Shown piece after piece: positions 1 to 11,413 of a stretch of DNA of 64,000 nucleotides. Within the stretch, counting starts at the first letter, position 1; every line of letters starts with the position of its first letter. A program made the position numbers and the translations under genes. This stretch comes from Rana temporaria (taxonomy: Eukaryota > Chordata > Amphibia > Anura > Ranidae). The stretch spans positions 21,606,098 to 21,670,097 of the forward strand of contig NC_053501.1 in assembly GCF_905171775.1 (NCBI RefSeq). Reading direction: 5' to 3'. Below the pieces are notes generated by a model. The model made no database searches, was not told the DNA's origin, and worked only from the letters and a program-made list of their open reading frames with translations.

Positions 1-600
1 TGAAGTACCCTCTAACTAGTGTGCTAGATAAGTTCTGTTAGTGTAGAAAAATTGGTCTGGCTGAGAGACAGGCCTAGGTTGAATCTGGGTCAGGGCTGAA
101 AGACTCAGGGAGGCTGGATGACTCAGCAAGCAGTTTCTCTGGTGTCTCCCCCTGTTTCTTGGAGAAGTTTCCAGATGTAGTGGGTATAGGAGAGGAGAGG
201 AGAGGCTGCTTGGCATAGTTTGGAGGTCCTCAACCAATCCCCAGCAAAACGAGGCTGGAAGGCACCTTATAAATAAGCATGTGTCAGGTCAGCAGGGGTG
301 GAAGGTAAATATGGAGTGCTGAGGAGGCTGTTGATGGCTCTTGAGGGTGCCTCTTAGTCTGGGGGGTGACCTCTGGCCTGGGGTTCCGGTGCTGGAAGGA
401 TCCCCCACAACACACGGAGGAACCCCTTCCTGGAGGCACGGGAGCAAGTGAGAGGACAACAATAGCAGGTCAGCATGTCCGGGAGATCTCCTGAGAAGTC
501 AGTTGGGTGGGCTGGTAAGTGATCAGTCTGGGAGGACTGTGGAGAGAATGTCAGTCAGGGAGGACGGTGTAGAAGTTAGCTAGGAGGGCTGTTGAAAGGG
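1..600. other. Unassigned sequence, no gene seen
   Basis: I see no convincing coding frame, promoter or recognised repeat here. Positions about 480-600 contain loosely repeated GTCAGTNNGGGAGGACTG-like words, a degenerate tandem structure. The stretch is flanked on the right by the Tc1 fragment starting near 601. Confidence 0.4.
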
Positions 601-1100
601 GCATGAATAAGAGCGGAGACTGCAAGCCAGGCCTTCCTGTCCAACATCAGTGCCTGATCTCACAAATGCACTTCTGGAAGAATGGTCAAACATTCCCATA
701 GACAATCCTAAACCTTGTGGGCAGCCTTCCCAGAAGAGGTGAAGCTGTTATAGCTGCATAGGGTGGGCCAACTCAATATTGAACCCTACGGACTAAGACT
801 GGGATGCCATTAAAGTTCATGAGAGAAAAGGAACTCCCCTAACAATTGGGACTTTTTGGGCTCTGAGGAATGTACGAACAAGATGTAAATGTAAAGTATT
901 TATTATTATCAAAGGTCTTTAAAAGACTTTTAATAATAATTAATACTTTACAGTTACATCTTGTTGTTTGTACATTCCTCAGTTTCTTTTCTCTCAATCT
1001 ACCAGGAATGTGGCCAAATTTCTAGCAGATTTCAAACCTCTTTTTTTTTTAATTCATGTCCGTGTAAAAGCAGGCGTCCCAATACTTTGGTAATATAGTG
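601..1100 (+). mobile_element. Tc1/mariner element, 3' part only
   Basis: This is the end of a Tc1-like DNA transposon. The right terminus reads GGTAATATAGTG followed by TA, and the internal text (about 601-815) matches, from memory, the transposase C-terminal region and 3' flank of a Tc1 family common in frogs and fish; the reading frame is broken by stops. The 5' part is absent. A fold-back sequence (821-995) interrupts it: the word TTCATG stands on both sides (about 817-822 and 1056-1061), a possible short target duplication. Confidence 0.65.
821..995. repeat. Fold-back (inverted repeat) insertion inside the Tc1 remnant
   Basis: Two arms are inverted complements. GAGAGAAAAGGAACT at 821 pairs with AGTTTCTTTTCTCTC ending at 995, and TGAGGAATGTAC at 864 pairs with GTACATTCCTCA ending at 982; the inner arms carry TTTATTATTA/TAATAATAAT and meet near 922. 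A stretch of about 28 bases in the left arm is unpaired. It looks like a small non-autonomous fold-back element. Confidence 0.65.
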
Positions 1101-1147
1101 TATTTTTTAATGTAATGACAATGGCTTTTATTTTCTATGCCTAAAAC

Positions 1148-1184
<37 letters not shown>
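1148..1184. repeat. (TTGA)n microsatellite
   Basis: About nine consecutive TTGA units with one TTGG variant are visible. Confidence 0.9.
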
Positions 1185-1369
1185 ATCCATGTGATATTTT
1201 TTTTTGTACAATTGCCACATTTTTGGTTTTTAATTAGTAGAAGCTTTCAATATCTAATAGCACAGTAAAGGTGTACAACACATTTAAAAAAAATACTATC
1301 TGGGAAAATAGCAACCTCTTCAATTAGACCTTTTTCATTTATTCTCCTAAATTAAATAAGAAAAAAATA

Positions 1370-1625
1370 TATTAGCTGAAACTCTTTAAATTATCTGCGA
1401 AGATCACTTATCTGGATAATTAGGCTGTATCAGTAAGGAAACAGATCTTATATTGATCTCGTCTGTTTCAATAACGTAGACACGCTCAAGTGAGGACTAA
1501 CAGCCCAGCTACTCTAATGTACCACCAAACATTCAGTGCTAGCACATTGCATTTCATTGGCTTCCTAAAGTGGTTTGAAATGTACTGTATTATTTATAGC
1601 CTGAGGGCCCATGCAAACTTAAAGT
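1370..1625. other. Unique AT-rich island, possible conserved non-coding element
   Basis: The sequence is non-repetitive within the window, has no coding frame and carries words such as GGATAATTAGG and TGCATTTCATTGG, resembling homeodomain-type sites. The label is inferred from texture only; no conservation was measured. Confidence 0.25.
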
Positions 1626-1630
1626 GTAAA

Positions 1631-1704
1631 GCTGGCCATAGATGGATCAATATTTGACCGGTTCAGCAGGGACAGGACGGATTTCGATCCATCTATGGGC
1701 AGGC
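1631..1704. mobile_element. Short MITE with GCTGGCCATAGATGG ends
   Basis: GGCCATAGATGGATC at the left is the inverted complement of GATCCATCTATGGGC at the right, giving a hairpin of about 74 bases. No target duplication could be assigned. Confidence 0.6.
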
Positions 1705-1711
1705 TGGTACT

Positions 1712-2040
1712 ACAGAAGTTGATTGAAAAACCCTGTTGGTGCTATGTTGGTGTGGAGGTGTCTTACAGGAGGTCTGATATGTGGCATTGGGGGGCAAACT
1801 GAGTGGCTGTTTGGTATTGCGGTTTGGTGGTGAACAACTTCAATTGGGATTGGGTTTAGGACGGCTAAGATTGCAGATGTGTACCATATAGCAATCTTCT
1901 TGGAAGACATGCACTTCCTGGTATGGCATATCACGGATCTCATCTACATTAATTGGAGCCAACCTGAGACTCTTTCAAGGTTTTGAGAACCACCAGCCTT
2001 TTTTATTACAAAGTAATATCATTAAAATCCTACATATGTT
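1712..2040. other. Unassigned sequence
   Basis: No coding or repeat signature could be supported. The reverse-strand frames of 60-77 codons have no recognisable motif. Confidence 0.35.
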
Positions 2041-2640
2041 GCTTAGCTGACTATGCAAGGTGTACTGTATTGTGACACCCGCCATTTGACTACCATCCCC
2101 TTGCCATACCGATACATGCTGGGTTGGTGACATCACAGTGACATCGCAAGGGGGTGGTGCCACCAGGTGACCTTGCCAGATGACTCCGCCCCTTACCTTT
2201 ATAAAAACTGTTAAAGGGCGGAGCCTGCAGTAGGCGGTTAGCCTTTCTTGCGGGCGGATTGTTTTTTTTCCAGGTCCGACAGTAGTGTGGGTGTCGTGAT
2301 TGATGATGGATCTACATCAGAGGACATTTATTTATTTATTTTAATAAAGGAATTGTCAAAAACTGTGTGTATTTTTATTTATTTTTGACACTTTTTTGGT
2401 GAATGGGTAATGGCCCCATACTCATTCACATGGGGGGAGTGCTCCCCCTCCCCAAAGTACCCCCCATGTGGGCTGGTATGGTTCAGGAGGGCGGTGCTCG
2501 CTCATCCCCCCTTTCCCGACCTTCCGGACTTCGTGCTCGGGTAACAGTCTGGTATGGATTTTGGGGGGATCCCACACTGTTTTTTTTTTTTACATTTCGG
2601 CGTGGGGTTTCCCTTAAAATGCATACCCAAATGTATTATA
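2041..2640 (-). mobile_element. Composite ranid-type repeat (element R), reverse-strand fragment
   Basis: The text around 2540-2570 (GTCTGGTATGGATTTTGGGG) is the reverse-strand version of the GGGGTCCCCCCAAAATCC blocks at 42430-42650, and the GACACTTTTTTGGTGAATGG segment near 2386 belongs, from memory, to the same ranid repeat. It is one of three copies in the window (others 28870-31073 and 41986-42850). No transposase is visible. The left boundary is approximate. Confidence 0.5.
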
Positions 2641-2812
2641 TTGCCAGAAATTTAAATGTCCTTATTTTTCTTTATAAATTTCAGTTTTGCTGCAGCGGGT
2701 TCTATACACGATACAGATGTGCCACTTTACAGGCAGACTAAAGGGACCCACCAGGCACTATATTAAAGGGAATTTTTTAATTTTTATTGTTTCACTTTAA
2801 GCATCATTGCAT

Positions 2813-3301
2813 CATTGCGTAGTTTTCTGCGTCGGGTATGCAAATGAGGTTTTTCCGACGATCCACGAACGTACGCGCGGCCGTCTCATTCTCTTACGTC
2901 GTCTCGAGTCGGCTTTTTCTGGCGTATAGTTAAAGCTGCTATTTTGCGGCGTATAGATAGACTTGCCATGTTAAGTATGGCCGTCGTTCCCGCGTCGACA
3001 TTTGAATTATTTTTTTTTGCGTAAGTCCAAAAAATGACATTGTTGCGACGTCATTTTGCGCAAAGCACGGCAGGAAATTTCGAGACGGAGCATGCACAGT
3101 TCAATCGGCGCGGGGACGTGCTTCATTTAAATGAATCACGCCCCCTACCCGCCGATTTTAATTACACGCCGAGAGATACACTACGCCGCCGTAACTTACG
3201 GCGCAAATTCTTTGTGGATTCAAAGAATGAAAAAGTAAGTTACATCGGCGTAGCGTATCTCTGATACGCTGCGCCTATCTAAATGTATGTGAATCTGGCC
3301 C
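2813..3301. mobile_element. GGGCCAGATTC element, truncated, right end present
   Basis: The right terminus GAATCTGGCCC is visible, and the core shows the family hallmarks: GGGTATGCAAAT, CCATGTTAAGTATGGCC and GCGTAGCGTATC. The left terminus is missing. It closely resembles the right two thirds of the copy at 23312-24000. Confidence 0.75.
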
Positions 3302-3349
3302 ATTCTTTTTAAATCAGCTAAATACATTCCACTTGCATCAAAACACAGG

Positions 3350-4036
3350 GGGCCGGATTCAGATACCTGAGCGTATCTGTCCGGCCGGCGTAAAGTATCC
3401 TTTTTCAGAAAGAACTTGCGCCCTAAGTTACGGCGGCGTAACGTATGTGGGCCGGCGTAAGCCCGCCTAATTCAAATGGGGATGTTGGGGGCGTGTTTTA
3501 TTTAAATTTGCTTTGACCCCGCGTATTTAAGAAAAATTTGGAACGGCGCATGCGCCGTTCGTGAAAAAATCCCAGTGCGCATGCTCGAAAATCTGCCACA
3601 AAACGTCATTGCTTTCGACGTGAACGTAAATTACGTCCAGCCCTATTCGCGAATGACTTACGCAAACAACGTAAAATTTCAAAACTCGGCACGGGAACGA
3701 TACAGCCATACTTAACATTAGCTACGCCTGATATAGCAGTGGTAACCATACGCCGGAAAAAGCCGAACGCAAACGACGGGCGGTCGTTCGTTTCTGAATC
3801 GGCGTAAATACTAATTTGCATATTCCTCACATAAAAATACGGAAGCGCCACCTAGCGGCCAGCCTGAAATTGCAGCCTAAGATACGACGGTGTAAGACAC
3901 TTACACCTGTCGGATCTTAGGGATATCTATGCGTAACTGATTCTCTGAATCAGGCGCATAGATACGACCGAGCGCACTCAGAGATACGACGGCGTATCAG
4001 GAGATACGCTGTCGTATCTCTTTCTGAATCCGGGCC
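3350..4036. mobile_element. GGGCCAGATTC element, full length, AGG target duplication
   Basis: Terminal inverted repeats are GGGCCGGATTCAG and CTGAATCCGGGCC. AGG flanks it on both sides (3347-3349 and 4037-4039). Internal landmarks are the GCGCATGCGCC word, CCATACTTAACATTAG, CCACCTAGCGGCC and a terminal stem around ATACGACGGCGTATC. It is 687 bp with no transposase, so it must be mobilised in trans. Confidence 0.85.
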
Positions 4037-4093
4037 AGGGTGTTCAACATACTTCAGTTCCTTTTTCTTACAAAGGAGCCACAGCTTCAGTAG

Positions 4094-5643
4094 TGTAGCG
4101 GTACCCCTGTAGGGCCTGCTACTAGCCTCTGTACCCCACTGATTACCTTGACTCTGCAAATCCTCCCTTACTTCTGACACCCTGGTTTCCATCATGTCAC
4201 CAGCTGTGGGAGACTCACCCAGTATTAAAGAAACAGTTCAAATATGTTTACTGTATTATCAAAACACAAGATATATATATATATATATATATAATCGCCT
4301 TTTATAAACTTAACATGTAAACACAATATATTGAAATAAAGTTCTCTTAATTGTGAATGAACACAAATACATTAACTCAATCACAGAGACCTATGTTAAC
4401 AGGTTAACAGGGGAGAGTAGACACCTGGCACTATATCTTATGTGTCAAATCTCTCCCTCCTGACTCCTCAACTCACAGGCCAGCAAATACTACACTATAT
4501 GGAAAACAGTATAAACAATATTATATTCAATAGGATGGCTCCCTTTAGCAGTTCAATGCAACAAAAGCAGATGAGGGAAAAAAATTAGAAAGGGTATTCC
4601 TTGAAATCCAGATATCTTCAGCTAGCCTATTTATGTTGTAAAAAAAGTAATCTAAAATGGAAAGGTGTAGCAAAGTTAGCAAAGTTGTAATTTATCCTGG
4701 TAGTAATACAACTTCCTTCTTTTATACTCCTAAAGATGTCATCTGATGTGGCTACTGAAATCAGTATTGTGTACTGAGCATAGGCATCTGCTTGCTGTGT
4801 CTGTTATAGAATATCTTCTGTGGGACTACAAGTACCACCAGCTAAACTGTGTGGGAAGATTTTTGACAGTAGTGTCCTTAACTATAACATGGGCTATACC
4901 CGCTCACCACTCCAGTTCTCAGATGCATTAGAAAGCGGTGCAGATGATGAAAAGACTCCAGCCGGAACTCTCTCTCTCTCTGTGTCTTTGCTCTGGATAA
5001 TGGCAGCCGCCGCGCCACTCTGCAGCTTGCTGGAATCTGCATTGCAGGCGCCTCTGGATGAGCTGGAACACCCTCCAGGTTAACTGCACTGAAAAAGCTA
5101 TGCTGACTGCAGAGAACCCTCTTGGTATAGCTGGTCAGTTCCCCACTGTGTAGGCCACAAATCGCCAACAACTCCCTGTCACACAGACCTCCTGCCGGGA
5201 GAGTCAAAACGGCATCCAGAGAGGCTGATCTAGGCCGTGCCAGCCCCTTTTATCTCCTTTCCCAGCAGTCTGTTCTGTTCACTCAGGATTCTGTTCCTTG
5301 TAGTTCAGATCAGTCCTGCTGGCAGAGTCCCTTCAGCATTCTAAACTACACGTCCCATGATTCTTTGCTCTACATCCTCACACAGGAAGAAAGGAAATTC
5401 ACACATAGAGTCCAGCAATCACTAGAGGGAGCCAACCCCACTTTAACAACACAAAAAAGTGTCTTTAAATTGTAAGCATAATAGCCGGCCCTGGCTACAG
5501 TAGGAAAGCCTGTCCCCCACCAGCATGAGGTAAAGGATGACCCTAGCGTCAAAAGAGTGGTCTCTATGTAGAGATCTGACCTGCCCTCTGCTGTATCGTA
5601 TGTTTGTTCTGTGATCAAAAACGGTATGCAAGACCCTGCTACA
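4094..5643. mobile_element. Possible solo LTR-like block, TGTAGC...GCTACA
   Basis: The block starts TGTAGCGG and ends CTGCTACA, the terminal pattern of the better supported solo LTR at 7946-9191. There is no matching flanking duplication (GTAG against TTTT), and the interior was not recognised. It includes an (AT)n tract and no coding frame. Terminal words this short can occur by chance. Confidence 0.25.
4271..4293. repeat. (AT)n microsatellite
   Basis: About 11 uninterrupted AT units. Confidence 0.9.
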
Positions 5644-6570
5644 TTTTTTTTATTTTGATACTGTCCTGTACATATGTCATATGATCTTATATCACATGAC
5701 ATACATACAGGTCATTCTTTATTTTTTTTATTTTTTTAAGAGTTACATTTTTTTGGAAGAGTTTACAAGCTTCTGCCACACCGTGGATTTTGTGCATTGT
5801 GTGTTTCTCATATTCCTGAATGCAAATGTTAAGCCATTCAGTTACAGGACAGTGCCTCTAGAAAGAAGCTCAATGCCTTGTTTCCATGAACAGTGAAGGA
5901 TTATGGAAATTTCCCCAGTTCTCATAGTCACCGGGAAATTAATATTCACATGCAGAATGTTCCTGATCCTCCTTCTCATTCCTGTGTTTTAATTTTGTTA
6001 TTTCATTTCATGTTCGACTTCATTACCCAGTGTTACGGAAACCTCCGACTTGAATACTTTGCTTAAAGGGGGATGGAACAGTTTTTTGTCATTAAAATAA
6101 AATAATTAAAAAATATATATTGCCAGACAACTAATAACAGATCATCAATGGTAGAGCGTTGAGAAAACAAGACAAAAAACTATACTTCTTTTTCCCCCCA
6201 AAGATGTCCAGTATTTTCACAGCAATTAGTTGTGAAAGGAAAAAAGGAAGGCTGAAAATGAAGCACCGAGAAGGGAATCATGCCCCATTCCTTTTCTGTA
6301 TCCAAACTACAGGGAATCTCACTTAGTAACTACCCCCCACCACACCGATCATCTCTCCTGTAAATAATCTTCTTCCCCATGCTGCCTGGGCCCGCCCGTG
6401 TGCTCCTCCGGTAGCACTGACATCTTCTTTTACTCTCCCTCTTGCCAGCTGCAGCAGGGTACGGGATCACATCAGGATGGAGAGCGGGTCAGCGAGGCTT
6501 AACAGGGTCCTGCGATTTCTAACAGCAGCCCTGTAGCTAGATACTGACTTGCAAAACCTGCTGAGTAGGT
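5644..6570. other. Mostly unique sequence, possible non-coding conserved patch
   Basis: Positions 5740-6030 are unique and contain CCTGAATGCAAATGTTAA, an octamer-like word, and AATTAATATTCACATGCAG. From about 6061 to 6570 the DNA looks like degraded repeat starting TTAAAGGGGGATGG. No coding frame is supported. Confidence 0.3.
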
Positions 6571-6577
6571 CCTTTTA

Positions 6578-7108
6578 AAGCCCCATACACACGGTCAGAC
6601 TTTTGCCCAACTAACTTCAAAATCCGGAACTTTTCGCATTTGTCCGACCGTGTGTACGTTGCATCGGACCAACTTTTTTGGCTTTCATCGGACAAAAAGT
6701 TGGGTCTGCGAACGGACCAACTTTCCGTGTGTACAGAAAACAATCGGACTTTTGGACAAAGTAAAAATGCGCATGCTCAGAAGTAAAGAGCAGCCGGAAG
6801 CCTTCTGTCTAGTAAAACTAGCGTTCGTATTTGAAAAAGCACATTCGTGACGCGGCAAGTTTCGAAATCTAGAAAGCACTCACACGAAACGTCAACTAAC
6901 TCTAGAGTAGCTGAAGGAACGCAACGGGTGATGTCGGAGAATTGAACTTCCTCTTTTAAATGCTCGGCAGTACGTTGAAACGTCACTACGTTCGTGTTGG
7001 TTGCCGAAAAAGTCCGAGCGTGTGTATGCTATGGGTGTGATCGGACAAATCAATTAGGACAAAAATCCAAGGGAAATTTTGTTGGATGTCCGACCGTGTG
7101 TGCCTTTA
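6578..7108. mobile_element. TACACACGAC-family MITE
   Basis: The left end CCCCATACACACGGTC pairs with the right end GACCGTGTGTGCC. The interior has further CGGAC/GTCCG inverted pairs and GCGCATGCTCAG, a word typical of this family. There is no transposase. Flanking TTTAA/TTTAG are compatible with a short TA-rich target site. Confidence 0.7.
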
Positions 7109-7111
7109 GTA

Positions 7112-7425
7112 CCACGCCAACAAGCTTCAGTGGACAAATGCAGCATGCTTTTGACATCAGTTTTTAAAGCTCACCAATCAGTATTTATTGCTGGTGTAGT
7201 TGACCTCCTTCTGGCTTACATGTGACCTGCTTCAGCTGCTTTTGCATTCATATAGACTTGTGTGGGGAGAGAAGCAGTTCTGAAGTAAACAAAAGCCCAT
7301 TGACACAAGCCCTACAGATGCTTAACGATGGTCAGGTGTGCAGGCTTCAAAGTGGCAGTGTTGCAGTGCCAAAAACTTTTTATATTTAGCAAAGGAGAGA
7401 AATTACGCAACTCAAACTCTCGTAA
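7112..7425. other. Unassigned sequence between two MITEs
   Basis: I see no gene or clear repeat boundary; it may be older repeat or unique spacer. Confidence 0.3.
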
Positions 7426-7815
7426 GCCGGCCATACACGGTTCGAATTTCGAAAGAATTTTCGTACGAAAATCGTATCAAAGAAATTTTGTACGAATTTT
7501 GCACCGTTAGTGGGCTGCAGCAACAGCCGATTTTCGTGCGGCAAACAAATTTGAGAAATCCGACATGCTGGAAATTTTTTGAAAAACAAACGATTTTCGG
7601 ATCAATGATGGGAGAATCGTACGAGAAATGTAATAGAAAAAAAAATACGCATGTGCAAGAAAAGAATATTCCCGGAGAGAAACGAAGATTCCCAGCAACA
7701 TGAAGGTTTTGGCGGCCGAATTTCGAAAATCAATGGTGGCATCATCGGATCACAAAAAAATAAAAACGTTCTGATTTCGAAAATAAAATTTGTTCGAAAT
7801 CGACCGTGTATGGCC
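7426..7815. mobile_element. TACACACGAC-related MITE (GCCGGCCATACACGGTTCGAA ends)
   Basis: GGCCATACACGGTTCGAA at the left is the inverted complement, with one or two changes, of TTCGAAATCGACCGTGTATGGCC at the right. The interior is a run of TTCGTACGA/TCGTACGAAA pairs. TAA precedes it and TGA follows it. The overlapping frames on both strands are by-products of this symmetry. Confidence 0.75.
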
Positions 7816-7945
7816 TGATTTACACATTCTGTCAATGCGCAATTTATCAGACAAGTGCAGCAATAGCCAGATCTTTACAACCTGGCACAAATATTACCTT
7901 GTGTCTGCATTTTAAAAACATGGAATTCCAAAAGACGTACAGTAA

Positions 7946-9191
7946 TGTAGCACCCTGATGTTTAGGCAGGGCTGCTATCAAATTTAGTTGCCCGGCAATA
8001 GTTGCCTTGGTCAATTGTTAGGAGATCAATTGATTTCCTTCTAATTTTGGAATTGCACTTCTCTCTTTCGTCGCTAGGTGGCCGCTAGGTGACATTGTAG
8101 CTGGTGACATTAGATAAGACAAGGGCAAAGCAAGGACAGATTATGAATGAATGGGGTGTCTCGGGCAATTGGCAGGGGTTTCTTTAAGTCCCTTGGGCTG
8201 CTGGGAGAGCCTAATTATTTGGGTGAAGTCAGTTGATCAGGTGTGTTGTGCTGCCCCAGGCTGCTAGGCCGTAAGCCTGAGGCCTATCCTGGGGACATCT
8301 GGCTGCTAGGCTGCCTGAGGGCCTATCCAGAAGCAGGAGAAGAAGCGTAAGGGTTGGGACTGCAGGCTTGTAGTTCAACCAGAAGTAACGGGTTCCGCCG
8401 GCCAGGGAACCAGTTGTGGTTTGGAGGTAAAAGGGAAGATGTCGCAACTAAGGGACCTTCCACCTTGTAACCGGAGACTACTTTGAGTAAGCTGAAGCCA
8501 GTACCAGAGTAGACTTCTCACCAGCCGGGGATGGTGAAGAAGTGGGAAAACTTCAGCAAGTGCCATTTAGGGACCCAGTGGGACAGCAGAGGTGACACTT
8601 GTGGAGCATCAGTGAGTGCCAAGCCAGAGACCTAGCATGTCAGTGGGGGTGAAGCTTGAAGTGCATCTATGCGTGCCAAGCCTGGGACCCAGCAGGGAAG
8701 CAGGGGTGACGCTTGAGGAAGATACTGAGTGCTAAAAGTGAAAGACCTCAGGGGATCCAGTGGCTAGTGGATCCGAAGTCTAGTGAAAGACTGGGAGTTT
8801 GTTGAGCAAAGACCCACAGTGGGTGACTGTGGGGTAAGGAGAACTGTTCATGTTGCCAATAGTTGAATACAACTACAGTTAGTAACTGCTACAAGATTGT
8901 TGCCACCTATATAGAAGTGGTGTCCAGCTGGAGGCCTTCACCTGTATAGCTGTCTGCCTATAGAGGTCTCGGAGTCTGCCAATTATCGTTGCATCTAGGG
9001 TGTCCTGGCCCTAACCCTCTCTCCCATAGTTCTGTTCAAGAGACAATAAATCTCTTTGCATTCAAAAAGTGTCTGGCACCCACCATTTCATCTTGCATTA
9101 CACCCACCATGCCTTGTAACCCACTCTACATTGAAGGATGTCAGCTCTCCCTAACTCTGGAGGTCACCATTAGGCCCAGCACTTTGCTACA
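7946..9191 (+). mobile_element. Solo LTR of a retroelement, GTAA target duplication
   Basis: The block begins TGTAGCACCCTG and ends CACTTTGCTACA, so it has the TG...CA ends of an LTR with TGTAGC/GCTACA inverted termini. GTAA stands directly before (7942-7945) and after (9192-9195). A polyadenylation word AATAAA lies at 9045-9050, about 140 bases before the 3' end, as in an R-U5 boundary. No gag, pol or env sequence accompanies it, so recombination between two LTRs probably removed the interior. The family was not identified. Confidence 0.75.
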
Positions 9192-9195
9192 GTAA

Positions 9196-9966
9196 ATACA
9201 GATCACATTAAAAAAACGTTGGGGCAAGCTTTGCAAAATTAAGTTAAAATGACTAAATCACCAAAGATATGCTATGGTGTTCGCGGCTTGGTTTTTGATT
9301 AACATGGCACCAATTCAAGCCATATATGGACTAACAATACTCTTCCATCATGCTACAATGTAATAAATAATGTCCTCCTCTTCCACTAAATTACCATGAT
9401 CAGGTCTTCCCCACTTCTCCACTACTAACAATGAGTTGCATATTTCAGCCTCATATATTTCCCAGCATTTGCATAAAAAATTATACTCCTCTGAAAGAAG
9501 TTAACATTTGGTATTCAGGATCCTTGTTGTTGCCTTTGTTCATTAGAAACAATTTTCTGCTTCACTGATCTGAGCGTCTGCATGTGATGAAAATCTCAGA
9601 TATTCAGGGTATGAAGGATGGCTTTTTGTTTAGGAAACAGTGGTCCACATTGGCTATACTTTATAGATTACCACTCTCCATTTTTATATCTTTCTTGAGC
9701 ATTGTGATTATATTACAAGAAGTTATATGCCGAATAGGAGTAATAAGCCGAGTAAGAAGAAGTTTGCCCGCTGTCTAGGAATTTAGAGGCTCTGATCTTC
9801 CAGGAAAATTGATATTGTGAGGCAGAACTGAGAAATAATGGGATGAAAGCAATAATGAATATAAATATATAGTAGATATCAGTTGCATCATCAGTAGAGT
9901 GAAATGTGAAGTCAGAAAACAAAATGTTAGAAACAAGCAGTTGTACGACCCTGTAAGAAATGTTTT
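9196..9966. other. Unassigned, largely unique AT-rich sequence
   Basis: No repeat termini or coding frame are supported. The two overlapping reverse-strand frames near 9713-10033 run into the adjacent MITE and lack any motif. Confidence 0.35.
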
Positions 9967-10125
9967 GCCGCGCACACACGAACGGAAATTCCGACAAGAA
10001 AAACTTTTCTTTTTCGATGGAATGTTGGCTCAAAAATGAAGTTCAATGCTTCCGAGCATGCGTCGACTTGATTCTGAGCATGCGTGGATTTTTGACCGAT
10101 CGTTTTTTTCTAGTGTTTTTTTAAC

Positions 10126-10845
10126 TGTAGCACTGACCCCCGAAGGAGCTGCTGGTTTAATTTGGGCCTCCACTCTACCAATAAACCCCACTAACTTGGC
10201 TCAGCTGTGATGCAATGCAATTCAATACAATGTAAGACAATACAAAATACCTGTATTGTAACCCCAGGATCCACTGACTGCACTTGGAGGGAGAAAAACA
10301 GTATGCCACAACAACTGGATACTTAAGCAGAGATATATTTTACTGTGAAATATGCGAAGAAGTGATTACATGAGGGCTCGTCCGGGATTCTACTTTTCAA
10401 CAATAAAAATGTCCCCTTATACTACACCTCACCCTTGCCAAGATCAGCCATGGATGCAGCTGCCGCGTCCAGGTGGTGCATTGATGAAAATGTCCCCTTG
10501 GAGCCTAGTGATAGAGATCAAAGGGGAAGCTTGGACCGAAGAGAAACTACTCCAAGTCCTGAAAACTTGATCCATAGATAAGAAGTTCTGGGTGACAGAT
10601 ACGAAGGTAGATAATACCAACCCACACACATACGCCCTATGTGAATGGGAATATGGGCTTCCGGATTGCTTCAAAAACCCTAGTGTGAAGACCACAGAGA
10701 ACATAGAACTTATCCTGATACACCCTACAGGAGAGCCAGACAGTCCTACTACTTCTAGTGCACTGGCACCCAACGGAGCCGCAGGACAAAAGGGGCGAAT
10801 TAGTTAAAGAGAGTAGATCCCAAATCCGGGGGTAGTGCTACACGT
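10126..10845 (+). mobile_element. Degenerate LTR retroelement with primer-binding site
   Basis: It starts TGTAGCACTGACC and ends GTAGTGCTACA, perfect TGTAGCAC/GTGCTACA termini. A 245-bp LTR-like segment (10126-10370) contains AATAAA at 10180-10185 and ends ATTACA. It is followed at once by TGAGGGCTCGTCCGGGAT, one base away from the well known tRNA-Pro-type retroviral primer site. Downstream lies one gag-like frame. No polymerase and no full 3' LTR is present, so this is an internally deleted, non-autonomous copy. A similar 3' end, GGGGGTAGTGCTACA, occurs at about 56016-56030. Confidence 0.6.
10352..10807 (+). pseudogene. Gag-like reading frame with one in-frame stop
   Basis: A single frame runs from the primer site to 10807, interrupted only by TGA at 10568-10570. 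A plausible start is the ATG at about 10409. Visible stretches include WTEEKLLQVLKT just before the stop and YALCEWEYGLPDC after it, the style of the N-terminal domain of Ty3/gypsy-type or PNMA-like Gag proteins. That assignment is inference from pattern, not alignment. Its position behind LTR and primer site supports Gag. No zinc knuckle is seen. Confidence 0.4.
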
Positions 10846-11004
10846 GCTACATACTGTAGCCATCAGAACATTTTAAAACAGGTTCTATTTTTTTTCACTG
10901 ATGGGAAAAAAAACGATGGGGCCCACACACGATCGGTTCGTCCGATGAAAACGGTCCATCGGACCGTTTTCATCAGACAAACCGATCGCGTGTACAGGGC
11001 ATAA

Positions 11005-11400
11005 GAGGACACAGGGCCACACAATGAGATTGAAGGAGATGTGGTTTAACCTTATGCTGTGTAGGTCTTTTTTTCACTGTCAGGGCGGTAAGGCCATGGA
11101 ACTCTCTTCTATAATCGGTGGCGTCAACAGGAAGTATTGATCATTTTAAAAGACACTTGGACGTGCATCTTAGTGAACACATTATACAGGGATATGGGAA
11201 ATAATTTTCTACATGCACACACACCTACACAGGTTGAACTGGATGGACTCTTTATTCAACCCTACCAACTATGTAACTATAAATAAACTTACACAATTAT
11301 AATAACTAAAAGACTGAATATTTGGTTTGTCGCAAGTCTAGTCTTGACTGTTTCTTCTTAAAACAATATTGTGTCTTCTAATTGGAAGTAGTTCTCTTAA
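11005..11400 (+). mobile_element. CR1-type LINE, 3' end
   Basis: Translated fragments follow the C-terminal region of CR1 ORF2 (hydrophobic FFSLSGR, then DTWTCILVNTLYRDMG), with stops. The 3' untranslated text CAGGTTGAACTGGATGGACT and the terminal CTATGTAACTATAA are typical of this CR1 subfamily. The segment, including about 120 bases beyond the usual tail, is repeated in inverted orientation at 17575-18433. Confidence 0.65.
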
Positions 11401-11413
11401 CCTTACCGACTAT

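Larger units (their letters stand above)
9967..11000. mobile_element. TACACACGAC-family MITE split by an LTR element
   Basis: The left end GCCGCGCACACACGAACGG and the right end CCGATCGCGTGTACAGGGC are inverted relatives. The interior CAATGCTTCCGAGCATGCGTCGACTTG is shared with copies at 39590-40008 and 55131-55537. About 720 bp of LTR-type DNA (10126-10845) interrupts it after the word TTTTTTTAAC. Confidence 0.65.

Noticed and set aside
4094..5643. Full-length LTR retrotransposon with flanking LTRs
   Set aside because: Only one TGTAGC...GCTACA pair is seen, without target duplication or internal genes, so it is kept only as a weak solo-LTR candidate.
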